The position numbers and the translations under genes are program-made. Source: Lachnospiraceae bacterium (GTDB lineage: Bacteria; Bacillota; Clostridia; Lachnospirales; Lachnospiraceae). Taken from it: 64,000 nucleotides of DNA. The stretch spans positions 372,001 to 436,000 of the forward strand of contig CABJAM010000001.1 of the NCBI GenBank assembly GCA_902363555.1, given 5' to 3'. Under the pieces are notes generated by a model. The model was not told where the DNA came from. It searched no databases and saw only the letters and a program-made list of their open reading frames with translations. Position 1 is the first letter of the stretch. Each line of letters begins with the position of its first letter. This document shows, piece by piece, positions 8,439-16,522 of this stretch.

Positions 8439-10880
8439 ATGGCAGATGCTTTATCGGAATCTCCGGTGGAAACCATTTCCTTATATACGATTCATGGGTG
8501 TTGTACGAAAGCGGGCTCAGGGTATGACTTTTATCTGATACTTAACGGTGAGGCTGAGGTAGTGGAAAATGGATTCAGATATTACATGGAACGGGAGGAT
8601 ATAGTACTGGCCGTACCAAACTCGGATTTTACCATGACCGCACACGGAAATAATCTGATATTAATGGTTTCCATGAAAGCGGATTTTTTCAGAAAAGGCC
8701 GGTCTGAAACAGTGGGAAGCTTTGTCTGTAACTCGGCAACGGACCGGGAAAAGGATTACAGTATCATCCGTCGATATCTTTGTAAAATGGCTACGGCGTA
8801 CTTTGACCATAAGGATATACGATGTATGTATCTCAACTCTCTAGCCTATGGGCTGCTTTATTATTTGAATACCTACCATTACCGTCCTGAGATTTCATTA
8901 AATGACGGTGACGTGGCCGGAAAGCATCGGGAGCGGATGGATCGGATCGCCCAGATTATCGGTGAGCGGTATATGCAGCCGCTGTCTCTGAATGCCCTGG
9001 CCGGGGAGTTGTATTTATCGGTGCCTTATTTGTCCAGATTTATAAAACAGTACTTTGGTGAAAATTTCAATGTTTATTTGAACAGGGTGCGTTTGGAGCA
9101 TGCGATTGACCGGCTGGAGCATTCCCGGGATTCGATCATACGTATTGCCCACGATACCGGATTTTCCAGTATGAATACATTTAACAGGATGTTTCGGGAG
9201 CGGTGCGGGGTAACGCCCAATGAATATCGAAAAAACAGCGGTTCGGCAACTGTGCAGACGTCGGAGGTTCCCGCCGCAGATATACTCACCCATAGCTATG
9301 ACGAGTTCCGGCAGCAGCTATTTGAACTGGCGGGCAGCGGTCAGGAGGAAAACGACGCCATGGTTTATCCGCAGATACAGAGCTATACCGTGAATACCGC
9401 CGGCAGGAAAAACGTAGTTCCTGCATTGTGGACATCTCTTATTAATCTGGGTTTTGCAGAGACATTGTTAAATTCCGAATTTCAAAAGCAGCTGGCCCGA
9501 GCCCAAAAGGAAATCCATTTTACATATGGGCGCGTGCGCTGTGTGCTCAGCGATGATATGATTCCTTATATCAATGAGGACAATGGCTATAATTTTGTCA
9601 AATTTGACCGCATAATCACATTTTTACAGTCTGTGAACATATTGCCCATGCTTGAGCTTAATTATAAGGGGGCCTATATGATCCTCGGAAAAAATACGGT
9701 GTTTTCCGGTGTTCACGATGATGAGAATTTTTCTAATGAGGCAATTTATCTGCGCAAGATCCGGGAGTTGATGCGCCACTGTGTGGATTATTTCGGGGAA
9801 AGCGCAGTGGAGCAGTGGATATTTGAAATCGGCTACTATGAGGAAAAATCACTGATGGCAGAAGCTCCGGATGTATTTGTACGGCGGATGAAAAAGGCTT
9901 CTGCCGAAATAAAAGACTGGGCAGCCGGGGCATTGGTAGGCGGCGTCTGTCATAAAGTATGGGCGCCCTTTGAAGGCTTTGAAGAAATTGTAAAGGCGAT
10001 GGACAGGCAAACGTATACCCCGGATTTTATTTCCATCACGATTATTCCATATGAGCCCAATGCCGCATCGGACGAACCTATGGGGCACTGCCTGTTTTCT
10101 TCGGATCCGTCCTATGCTTTGACTAAAGTTAAAAAAATACGCCGGCTGCTGGAATCTTTCCCTGGGATGACGCAGGATATTTATATAACGACCCTTTGTG
10201 TAGATATGATATCCAGGAATGCTTTGAATGACAGCTGCTATCAATCCTCTTTTCTTGCCCGGTGCCTTATGGAGCTGGCCGGTGAGGTGAAGATGCTGGG
10301 ATATTGGGAGTTTTCGGATGTGGATACGGAATATGTAGACACAGCCAGTCTGCTTCACGGCGGCAATGGTCTTGTGAGTAAATATGGTATTTATAAGCCG
10401 GGCTATTTTGTACTTAAAAATATGGCCCGGATGGGCAATGCCCTTATTTATAAAAAGGACGGCTGTATTGTGTCTACCGGCAGAAAAAACAGTTACTTTG
10501 CCGTTGTGAGTAATTATATACGACCAGCGGATTTTTACTGCATGGAGGCGCGGCGGGATATTGCTTTTGAGGATATATATTCCGTCTTTGAAAACTCAGC
10601 TACAAAGGATGTTTCACTCCTGTTGGAAGCCCTTCGACCGGGAAATTATCGGATCACTATAACGACGTTAAACCGCAGGTATGGCAGTCTTTTGGATGCA
10701 TGGCTGGATTCCGGGCTTGGAAGCCGGCTGCGGCAGACGGAGATTGAATATTTGAACACGATCGTTCATACGCACAGTCAATTTCGTACCATGTCCTGCC
10801 CGGATGGGAAAATGACATTGAACATGCAGCTGATGCCCCATGAGGTTAAATTTATTTCTATATCGCCGGAGCTGGGATAA
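8439..10880 (+). CDS. AraC-family regulator with a degenerate GH39-like domain
   Basis: Start is taken at ATG 8439, 7 bases after GGGGGG (8426-8431), rather than the in-frame ATG 8424, which overlaps that site. Of 813 residues, about 1-150 form a cupin-like sensor, about 165-265 are two AraC helix-turn-helix motifs (for example LAGELYLSVPYLSRF), and about 300-813 match the fold order of GH39 beta-xylosidases. The GH39 landmarks are recognisable but altered: where an active enzyme has FEIWNEPN, this protein has FEIGYYEE (about 457-465); where the nucleophile motif ITEWN is expected it reads ITTLC (about 581); the following YWEFSD block is retained. It is therefore probably a sugar sensor, not an enzyme, and by position controls the importer upstream. 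Cytoplasmic; no signal peptide. Confidence 0.85.
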   Translation: MADALSESPVETISLYTIHGCCTKAGSGYDFYLILNGEAEVVENGFRYYMEREDIVLAVPNSDFTMTAHGNNLILMVSMKADFFRKGRSETVGSFVCNSATDREKDYSIIRRYLCKMATAYFDHKDIRCMYLNSLAYGLLYYLNTYHYRPEISLNDGDVAGKHRERMDRIAQIIGERYMQPLSLNALAGELYLSVPYLSRFIKQYFGENFNVYLNRVRLEHAIDRLEHSRDSIIRIAHDTGFSSMNTFNRMFRERCGVTPNEYRKNSGSATVQTSEVPAADILTHSYDEFRQQLFELAGSGQEENDAMVYPQIQSYTVNTAGRKNVVPALWTSLINLGFAETLLNSEFQKQLARAQKEIHFTYGRVRCVLSDDMIPYINEDNGYNFVKFDRIITFLQSVNILPMLELNYKGAYMILGKNTVFSGVHDDENFSNEAIYLRKIRELMRHCVDYFGESAVEQWIFEIGYYEEKSLMAEAPDVFVRRMKKASAEIKDWAAGALVGGVCHKVWAPFEGFEEIVKAMDRQTYTPDFISITIIPYEPNAASDEPMGHCLFSSDPSYALTKVKKIRRLLESFPGMTQDIYITTLCVDMISRNALNDSCYQSSFLARCLMELAGEVKMLGYWEFSDVDTEYVDTASLLHGGNGLVSKYGIYKPGYFVLKNMARMGNALIYKKDGCIVSTGRKNSYFAVVSNYIRPADFYCMEARRDIAFEDIYSVFENSATKDVSLLLEALRPGNYRITITTLNRRYGSLLDAWLDSGLGSRLRQTEIEYLNTIVHTHSQFRTMSCPDGKMTLNMQLMPHEVKFISISPELG

Positions 10881-10938
10881 AGATCCGTGCTGTGCGCCCC
10901 ACGTTTATGACTGTATGAAAGTCTGCAATAGTTATTTG

Positions 10939-11943
10939 TCAGCTTAGATATTTCGGAAGATCATCTCTTGTTAAGTCAAAGTTTTCCATTAGCTTTGAAG
11001 AGATGATACTTTCCGGAATACCCAGTTCCTTTAAAATATGTACGGTTTTTGCCACCGCTTCTTCCAATCCCTCTTGGTGGCCCTCACGGCGTCCTTCGCG
11101 GCGTCCCTCGCGGCGTCCTTCCAGACGTCCATCTTTCCGGCCTTCATCGATCAATCCCTGTAATGCAGTACACATATTCAACCGACCTCCTTTATGATCC
11201 AATGCGTATTTGATGAGTTTTGTGGTTCCTGTGGCAGCACCTACGGCAGCAAGCGTTTCCCAATAAATCGTCATGTCCGGATACTTTTCCCTAAACTCGC
11301 TTATCTTAAATCTGCTGCTGTGATTATAAAACTCTGAAATGAGTGTAAAGAAGTCTTTATTATCCGGATTTTTAAAGGCGTAGTGATCTCCATTCCTGAC
11401 CTGGAAGACATGGATATGATAGTTATCAATATAAGGTTTAAATGTTTCTGGAATATCCATCATATCCCATAAGCTGTCCGGGCCGGACCATGCCTCTTCA
11501 CCGTAATAAATGATTAGTGTGATTATAGGTGTAATACGGTCGTGTGCAGTCATACCGGATAAGAAATCAGCGCTGCCGCTTAAATCGTTTGTTTTACGGT
11601 GCTCCTGCTCGATGGATTTACATTCCTTTGTATAATGGAGCGAGTCATTGAGCATGTTACGTACGGGCATGGCATGATGGATCTCCATTTGATTTTCAGC
11701 GCCTAAGATGGCCAGTTCAATACCCGGGGTGAACTTTTTTACAAGGTCGCGCAGCCTGGAAATGGCCAGCATTTCATCGCCTTCCATAAGAACATTGGAT
11801 TCATCTGTATCCAGGTCAGATAGATCCTCGGGCTGTATACGTTCTTCGCCGTTAAACAGGACCTGATTAAAAAGGTCTGCAAAACGGCTGTCATTGCGCC
11901 AGTAACCCTTTAATACGGGGTCAGGCTTTAATGTTTTTGCCAT
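10939..11943 (-). CDS. Rpn-family recombination-promoting nuclease / PD-(D/E)XK protein
   Basis: Start is ATG at 11943 (reverse strand), just after GAGGAGAA; the in-frame upstream ATG at 11973 has no such site. The N terminus contains the family mark RFADLFNQVLFNG, followed by a GDExL-type segment and a TPIITLIIYYGEEAW strand typical of Rpn/YadD PD-(D/E)XK nucleases (often annotated as transposase_31 or DUF4351-like). Near the C terminus an arginine/glycine-rich tract repeats the unit EGRR four times; the DNA shows the corresponding 12-base direct repeats at about 11080-11140. Rpn proteins are linked to RecA-independent recombination and, recently, phage defence. It stands alone with its own promoter and no transposon ends. 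Confidence 0.85.
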   Translation of the reverse strand: MAKTLKPDPVLKGYWRNDSRFADLFNQVLFNGEERIQPEDLSDLDTDESNVLMEGDEMLAISRLRDLVKKFTPGIELAILGAENQMEIHHAMPVRNMLNDSLHYTKECKSIEQEHRKTNDLSGSADFLSGMTAHDRITPIITLIIYYGEEAWSGPDSLWDMMDIPETFKPYIDNYHIHVFQVRNGDHYAFKNPDNKDFFTLISEFYNHSSRFKISEFREKYPDMTIYWETLAAVGAATGTTKLIKYALDHKGGRLNMCTALQGLIDEGRKDGRLEGRREGRREGRREGHQEGLEEAVAKTVHILKELGIPESIISSKLMENFDLTRDDLPKYLS

Positions 11944-12033
11944 ATAATTCTCCTCTTCTATAAATTTTATCATTGCTTAAAATTTTGTATGCAATGTTCC
12001 TGATTTGAGGAAAATTATCTTTTGTGTACGATT

Positions 12034-12062
12034 ATTATACGGCGTATTTGCGCAGGATTCAA
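12034..12062 (-). promoter_or_regulatory. Predicted sigma-A promoter of the Rpn gene
   Basis: On the minus strand TTGAAT (12057-12062) and TATAAT (12034-12039) are separated by 17 bases, an almost ideal vegetative promoter, about 90 bases upstream of the Rpn start codon. Confidence 0.65.
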
Positions 12063-12078
12063 TAAAAATATGCAAGTT

Positions 12079-12107
12079 TAGACAAATTTAATAGTTTATA
12101 TTAAAAT
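12079..12107 (+). promoter_or_regulatory. Candidate promoter of the DsrE-like gene
   Basis: TAGACA (12079-12084) and TAAAAT (12102-12107) are spaced by 17 bases. It would give a leader of about 140 bases that contains the inverted repeat at 12194-12222. Confidence 0.45.
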
Positions 12108-12193
12108 GAAAAATATCTGTAATCTTGTATTCAAGAATGAGAGTTTTTTTAGTTGTATTATCTTTTTGGGTGGCTTATAATACTTAAAAAGAA

Positions 12194-12222
12194 GTAATCG
12201 TTCAGTGCGGCAGAACCATTAC
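12194..12222. repeat. Inverted repeat of the GTAAC-GTTCAG family (one mismatch)
   Basis: Arms GTAATCGTTC (12194-12203) and GAACCATTAC (12213-12222) pair with one mismatch over a 9-base loop. Related palindromes occur at 21655, 27350 and 38604. Here it lies in the 5' leader of the DsrE-like gene. Confidence 0.5.
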
Positions 12223-12252
12223 CCGCAAAAAAACAGACGAGGAGTATATTGT

Positions 12253-12597
12253 ATGGATAATCAAAAGGATCTGAATATTTTATGGACAAATGCGGACCCG
12301 CTGACATCTCATAATATGGTGATGATGTATGCGACCAATGCGCTGACGCATCAATGGTGGGAGCGTGTAACGGTTATTGTATGGGGCGCTACGGCCAAAT
12401 ATGCGGCGGAGGATGAGGAAATCCAGGAAAAAATACGAATGGCACAGCATGTGGGCGTTAAATTTTCTGCGTGTATTTCCTGTGCGGTGAACCTTGGAGT
12501 GAAGGAAAAGCTGGAGAGCCTGGGGATGGAGGTTCTGGCCTGGGGCGAACCGCTGACAGAGCTGATTAAGACCGGAGCGGCGTTGCTGACAGTATAA
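12253..12597 (+). CDS. DsrE-family protein
   Basis: 114 residues from ATG 12253, preceded by GAGGAG; an upstream in-frame ATG at 12205 has no ribosome-binding site. The sequence shows the DsrE-like order: an N-terminal strand with LWTNADPLT, a helix, a VTVIVWGAT strand, and a central cysteine-containing ISCAVNLGVKEKLESLG segment, matching the YchN/DsrE-like small sulfur-relay fold. One conserved-type Cys lies in FSACISCAVN. Function in this organism is unknown; related proteins move sulfur or bind persulfide. Single-gene unit ended by a hairpin at 12643. Confidence 0.75.
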   Translation: MDNQKDLNILWTNADPLTSHNMVMMYATNALTHQWWERVTVIVWGATAKYAAEDEEIQEKIRMAQHVGVKFSACISCAVNLGVKEKLESLGMEVLAWGEPLTELIKTGAALLTV

Positions 12598-12642
12598 TCG
12601 GAAGTGTTATATAAAATATAAAGAATACCGTTCGATATAAAG

Positions 12643-12687
12643 AATACCGCCTGGCAGCGGATATTTGAGCTGCCGGGCGGTATTTTA
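12643..12687 (+). terminator. Rho-independent terminator after the DsrE-like gene
   Basis: A 16-base stem (12643-12658 with 12669-12684, one G-T pair) is followed by TTTTAATT. It sits between convergent genes and overlaps the minus-strand CHAP-like gene end, so it may serve both. Confidence 0.8.
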
Positions 12688-12688
12688 A

Positions 12689-13276
12689 TTATTCACTTAC
12701 CGGTGGAATTAAAAGCATGTCCGGATTTAATGCCGGGGAGTTTTCTTCGGCCTTATCCTCAAAAACCTTTTCTTCGCCGTCGATGATCAGGCGGTAAAAA
12801 TGCGCCTCGTCCAGGCCGATTTCCCGCTCCACTGTGGCGACGGTCTGGCCGTTTAAGGACCATTTATAATTTTGTTCAATAAGGATGACTTTATCGTTTT
12901 CCACCCGTTTAACGATGCCCACATGGGAGTAGGATAAAGACTGCATCATGTCTCCGGGCTTGGGCTCACTGACTTCTTCAAGACGGACATCGTGGCCTTC
13001 AAGGACGACGGTGGGCATTCCGTGGACGGTGTTGATGTTGTAGGTATCCACGCCGTAGAGCTCTTTATAGAATTTGATCACATAGCCTGCACAGCAGTAG
13101 TCTCCGGTATTGGAATTGCCAAGGCCGGAAATGTAGTTGGCTTCAATGCCCTGAAAAACGTCCACAGCCATTCCATCCTCGGTGATCGGAACATCCTCCT
13201 GGGCATATGTGTTTACAGGTGTCAGGAAACAAAGGGCGCCGGCGAAAACAAGGCCGGCGAGATATTTTAATCGCAT
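12689..13276 (-). CDS. Secreted CHAP-like cysteine peptidase/amidase domain protein
   Basis: 195 residues with a Sec signal peptide (MRLKYLAGLVFAGALCFL, cleavage near TYA-QE) and a single catalytic-type domain: a CCAGYVIKFY segment with candidate nucleophile Cys, SHVGIVKRV with the His, and an IEQN segment with the third polar residue. This is the CHAP/NlpC-P60-type order seen in small secreted cell-wall hydrolases. GAAAGG precedes ATG at 13276. It stands alone, ending against the DsrE-like terminator. Target bond cannot be told; a structural or dedicated-substrate role is also possible. Confidence 0.7.
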   Translation of the reverse strand: MRLKYLAGLVFAGALCFLTPVNTYAQEDVPITEDGMAVDVFQGIEANYISGLGNSNTGDYCCAGYVIKFYKELYGVDTYNINTVHGMPTVVLEGHDVRLEEVSEPKPGDMMQSLSYSHVGIVKRVENDKVILIEQNYKWSLNGQTVATVEREIGLDEAHFYRLIIDGEEKVFEDKAEENSPALNPDMLLIPPVSE

Positions 13277-13520
13277 AGAAAAATCCTTTCAATAAATGTA
13301 ACAAAAAATTAATAACTTGTTCATAATAACATACGAAGCAGTTAAAATCAAGGCGAATCCGTAGGAAATATTTGTAATGAAGTATCTGTAACAGCTCAGA
13401 GGACCCCGAACGGATACTCACTCATATTTCTCCGATGTGGTATATTTCTGGAATTATCACTTAAATTTACCCCAAACAATCCCACATACATACAATTCTT
13501 AGCTAGCTTATTATGTTAAA

Positions 13521-13553
13521 ATATAAAATACTAAGCGGCCAAAAGACGCCCGC
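13521..13553 (+). repeat. 33-bp direct repeat, copy 1
   Basis: ATATAAAATACTAAGCGGCC followed by AAAAGACGCCCGC. Copy 2 at 13615 differs at one base. Spacing between copies is 94 bases. Within each copy GCGG and CGCCCGC could pair weakly. Likely a regulator-binding or leader element for the downstream hydrolase gene. Confidence 0.7.
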
Positions 13554-13614
13554 TAAGAATTTTACATGCATCGCACGTAAGCGCCTAAAATACAGGCGCT
13601 AAGTGCTCGTAGCG

Positions 13615-13647
13615 ATATAAAATGCTAAGCGGCCAAAAGACGCCCGC
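13615..13647 (+). repeat. 33-bp direct repeat, copy 2
   Basis: Same sequence as 13521-13553 with one substitution (ACTAAG to GCTAAG). It lies 69 bases before the TTG start codon of the glycoside hydrolase. Confidence 0.7.
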
Positions 13648-13715
13648 GTTTGCGGTCTGCGAGATATTATGACAGCGTTATGTTTTGTGAAAAAATTTTA
13701 TAGGAGGTAAATAAA

Positions 13716-16445
13716 TTGAAATCTTTTGTGAACGATTTACTTATGGACAAGGGTGGGAATTATATTCTGCCGTTTTTCTGGCAGCACGGTGAAACCGAGG
13801 AAGTGCTGCGTGATTATATGAGAGCGATCAACGAATGCGGCATCGGAGCCGTCTGTGTGGAGGCCCGCCCCCACCCGGATTATGTGGGGCCGCAATGGTG
13901 GCATGACATGGACATCATTCTGGACGAAGCCCGCAGCCGGAATATGAAAGTATGGATATTGGATGACGCCCATTTCCCCACCGGCTATGCGGCCGGAAAG
14001 ATGGCTGAGAAGGACGACAGCCTGTGCAAGCAGTATATTGCCGTAAACCGCACGGAGGTTATGGGGCCGGTTCCGGAGGCTTCGTTAAATGTGGGCGATA
14101 TGGCGAAATACGTGCCGAGCCCATTTGCAGCATCGAACCCGTTTGTGTCCGAGCAAAACCCCCGGGTCTTTAATGACGATGAACTGATGGCCGTTGTAGC
14201 CGCACGCCTTATTAAGGGCGAGGTTATATCCGGAGAAACCATTGATCTTACAGATAAAGTACATGACGGATGGCTGGAGTGGGATGTTCCCGATGGCCCC
14301 TGGCGTATTTTCGTAGTCTACAAAACCCGCAATGGCGGCGGTAAAACAAACTATATCAATATGCTGGATATGGATTCGTGCCGCGTTCAGATTGAAGCCG
14401 TATATGAGCCCCATTACGCCCATTATAAAGATGATTTTGGCAAGACCATTGCCGGATTTTTCTCCGATGAGCCGGCGGTGGGCAATACCATAGGCTTCGA
14501 CTTTGACGAATCTATTGGCCGAAAGATTATGAACCTTCCGTGGAACAAGGATATGGACGGAATGATGGCCCAGCGTCTGGGGAAGGATTATGCCAGATTT
14601 CTTCCGGCGCTGTGGGCGGATATGGACGATACGGCTGCGGCCGGCCGGGCCCGTTATGCTTATATGGACAGTGCTACCCAGTTGATCGGCGAGGCGTTCA
14701 GTGAGCAGCTTGGACAGTGGTGCAAGGCCCATGGCGTGGAATATATCGGACATGTTGTGGAGGACAGCAATCAGCACAGCCGCCTTGGATGCAGTCTGGG
14801 GCATTTCTTCCGTTCCATGAAGGGGCAGCATATGTCCGGCATTGATGATATCGGAAATCAGGTCCTTGTGGGCGGCGAGGATCATCGCCGGCTTGGCGGT
14901 TTTGGTATCGGCGGCGACGGCGAGTTTTTCCATTTTGAGCTTGGCAAGCTGGGTTCTTCCTTTGCTCATATCGATCCGAAAAAGGAAGGCCGGGCCATGT
15001 GTGAGATTTTCGGCGCTTACGGCTGGAATACCGGTGTCCGGACAATGAAATATCTCACGGACCATTTCCTTGTGCGCGGTATTAATACATACGTGCCCCA
15101 TGCATTTTCACCGAAGGCGTTTCCGGACCCGGACTGCCCGCCACATTTTTATGCGCATGGCGAAAATCCGCAGTACCGCCATTTTGGCAAGCTGATGCAC
15201 TATATGAACCGTATGTGCCACATTTTAAACGACGGTCTTCATGTGGCGCCGACAGCGATGCTCTATCATGGGGAAGCCGAGTGGAGCGGCGGCTATATGT
15301 TTGATCAGAAGCCGGCCAGAGCGCTGCTGGAGCACCAGATCGATTTTGATATTGTTCCGTCGGATGTATTTGCTCATATGGGTGATTTTAATGCATCCTT
15401 CGGTCCTGTGGATGCCCACGACGTGCCCGCAGGCGCTGCATACGGAAATGTACTTAAAATCAATGGCGAAACCTATAAGGCGCTGGTGGTTCCATACGCT
15501 CAGTACATCACAAAGGCTGTGGCCGGATTTGCTGCGTTGGCATCTGCACAGGGCTTTAAGGTCATCTTTGTGGATGGATTGCCGGAGGGGATCTGTGACA
15601 CGACAGATGCACAGGAGAGCGCTGCATTGATCGCCGCCTTAAAGGATTGTGATGTGATCGCCCTGGATCAGCTTTCCGAGGCACTTACTGCTGCCGGCGC
15701 GCGGGAAATCTCCGTGGCTCCCGATTTCCGGCGGTTGAGATATTATCACTATGTACATGACGGCGCTCATATTTACATGTTTAACAATGAAGAATCGGCG
15801 GCAGCTTTTGAGGGGGATGTGACTGTTCCTGTGACCGGGCCGGTTTACGGCTACGACGCCATGGATAACAAGGTGTATAAGGTATCGGCTGATACCATCG
15901 GTGATCAAACAGTGCTGCATCTGAATATTAAAGCTTTTGAGAGCGCTGTGGTTATTTTTGACGACGCTGTGGATAATTTAACAGGGAAACCCGCACCTTG
16001 TGGACAGCCGGTTGTTTTAGACGGAGAATGGCAGATTTCCATTTGTGAAAACAAACAGTATCCGGAGTTTAAGCCGCTGACAACCGCAAGGGAGCTGCAT
16101 AATATCGGACGTATTGTTCCGGATTTCTCCGGTTTTATCCGCTATACATCCACCTTTAGCTGGAACGGCTCCGATGCACCGGCCGTTTTATCCATCGATG
16201 ACGCCTATGAGGGTGTGGAGCTGTGGATCAATGATAAAAATATGGGAATGCGCATTTGCCCGCCCTATGTTTTTGATATCAGCGGCGCTTTAAAGGATGG
16301 TGAAAATACGGTGCGCATCGAGGTGGCCAATACGCTTTACCGCAAGACAAAAGCCATGCAGTCCGGACCTAATCCGTTCGGTCCGAAAGCGTTCTTTATG
16401 GACCCATCGGGAATTGTGGGCCAGGTTAAGATTTACAGAAAGTAA
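13716..16445 (+). CDS. Large glycoside hydrolase, GH106-like / glycosylhydrolase jelly-roll family
   Basis: 909 residues from a TTG start at 13716, placed 7 bases after TAGGAGGT; no ATG near the N terminus fits better. There is no signal peptide, so it is cytoplasmic. The N-terminal half is a TIM-barrel-like region (ILPFFWQHGETEE, CVEARPHPDYVGPQWW, KVWILDDAHFPTGYAAG), which is typical of proteins annotated as GH106-type or alpha-L-rhamnosidase-related hydrolases; the last about 150 residues form a GH2-type sugar-binding jelly roll (IDDAYEGVELWINDKNMG). It probably cleaves an imported oligosaccharide, and the converging AraC/pseudo-GH39 gene is its likely regulator. Precise specificity is not readable. 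Catalytic acids were not assigned. Confidence 0.75.
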   Translation: MKSFVNDLLMDKGGNYILPFFWQHGETEEVLRDYMRAINECGIGAVCVEARPHPDYVGPQWWHDMDIILDEARSRNMKVWILDDAHFPTGYAAGKMAEKDDSLCKQYIAVNRTEVMGPVPEASLNVGDMAKYVPSPFAASNPFVSEQNPRVFNDDELMAVVAARLIKGEVISGETIDLTDKVHDGWLEWDVPDGPWRIFVVYKTRNGGGKTNYINMLDMDSCRVQIEAVYEPHYAHYKDDFGKTIAGFFSDEPAVGNTIGFDFDESIGRKIMNLPWNKDMDGMMAQRLGKDYARFLPALWADMDDTAAAGRARYAYMDSATQLIGEAFSEQLGQWCKAHGVEYIGHVVEDSNQHSRLGCSLGHFFRSMKGQHMSGIDDIGNQVLVGGEDHRRLGGFGIGGDGEFFHFELGKLGSSFAHIDPKKEGRAMCEIFGAYGWNTGVRTMKYLTDHFLVRGINTYVPHAFSPKAFPDPDCPPHFYAHGENPQYRHFGKLMHYMNRMCHILNDGLHVAPTAMLYHGEAEWSGGYMFDQKPARALLEHQIDFDIVPSDVFAHMGDFNASFGPVDAHDVPAGAAYGNVLKINGETYKALVVPYAQYITKAVAGFAALASAQGFKVIFVDGLPEGICDTTDAQESAALIAALKDCDVIALDQLSEALTAAGAREISVAPDFRRLRYYHYVHDGAHIYMFNNEESAAAFEGDVTVPVTGPVYGYDAMDNKVYKVSADTIGDQTVLHLNIKAFESAVVIFDDAVDNLTGKPAPCGQPVVLDGEWQISICENKQYPEFKPLTTARELHNIGRIVPDFSGFIRYTSTFSWNGSDAPAVLSIDDAYEGVELWINDKNMGMRICPPYVFDISGALKDGENTVRIEVANTLYRKTKAMQSGPNPFGPKAFFMDPSGIVGQVKIYRK

Positions 16446-16482
16446 CAGTTTGATGGACCTGCCGGCTGGCGCCGGATGTTTT

Positions 16483-16521
16483 GGAGCTGCGCAGTTAATC
16501 CTGCGCGGCTCCTTCTATTTT
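16483..16521 (+). terminator. Terminator after the glycoside hydrolase
   Basis: GGAGCTGCGCAG (16483-16494) pairs with CTGCGCGGCTCC (16501-16512) across a 6-base loop and is followed by TTCTATTTT. It separates two convergent genes. Confidence 0.8.
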
Positions 16522-16522
16522 C

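Larger units (their letters stand above)
13277..13715. other. Intergenic region with duplicated 33-bp motif and hairpin
   Basis: This 439-base gap carries a 33-base direct repeat (next entries) flanking a small hairpin, GCGCCT / AGGCGC at 13581-13599. AGGAGGT at 13702-13708 precedes the TTG start of the glycoside hydrolase. No protein-coding signal is seen. Confidence 0.6.

Noticed and set aside
10939..11943. Rpn gene as part of an insertion sequence
   Set aside because: The family is often labelled transposase, but there are no terminal inverted repeats or target duplications, and a normal promoter precedes it.
14085..15101. Minus-strand open frame of 338 codons within the glycoside hydrolase
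   Set aside because: It is a shadow of the TIM-barrel coding sequence; amino-acid composition is unlike a protein and no start signals are present.
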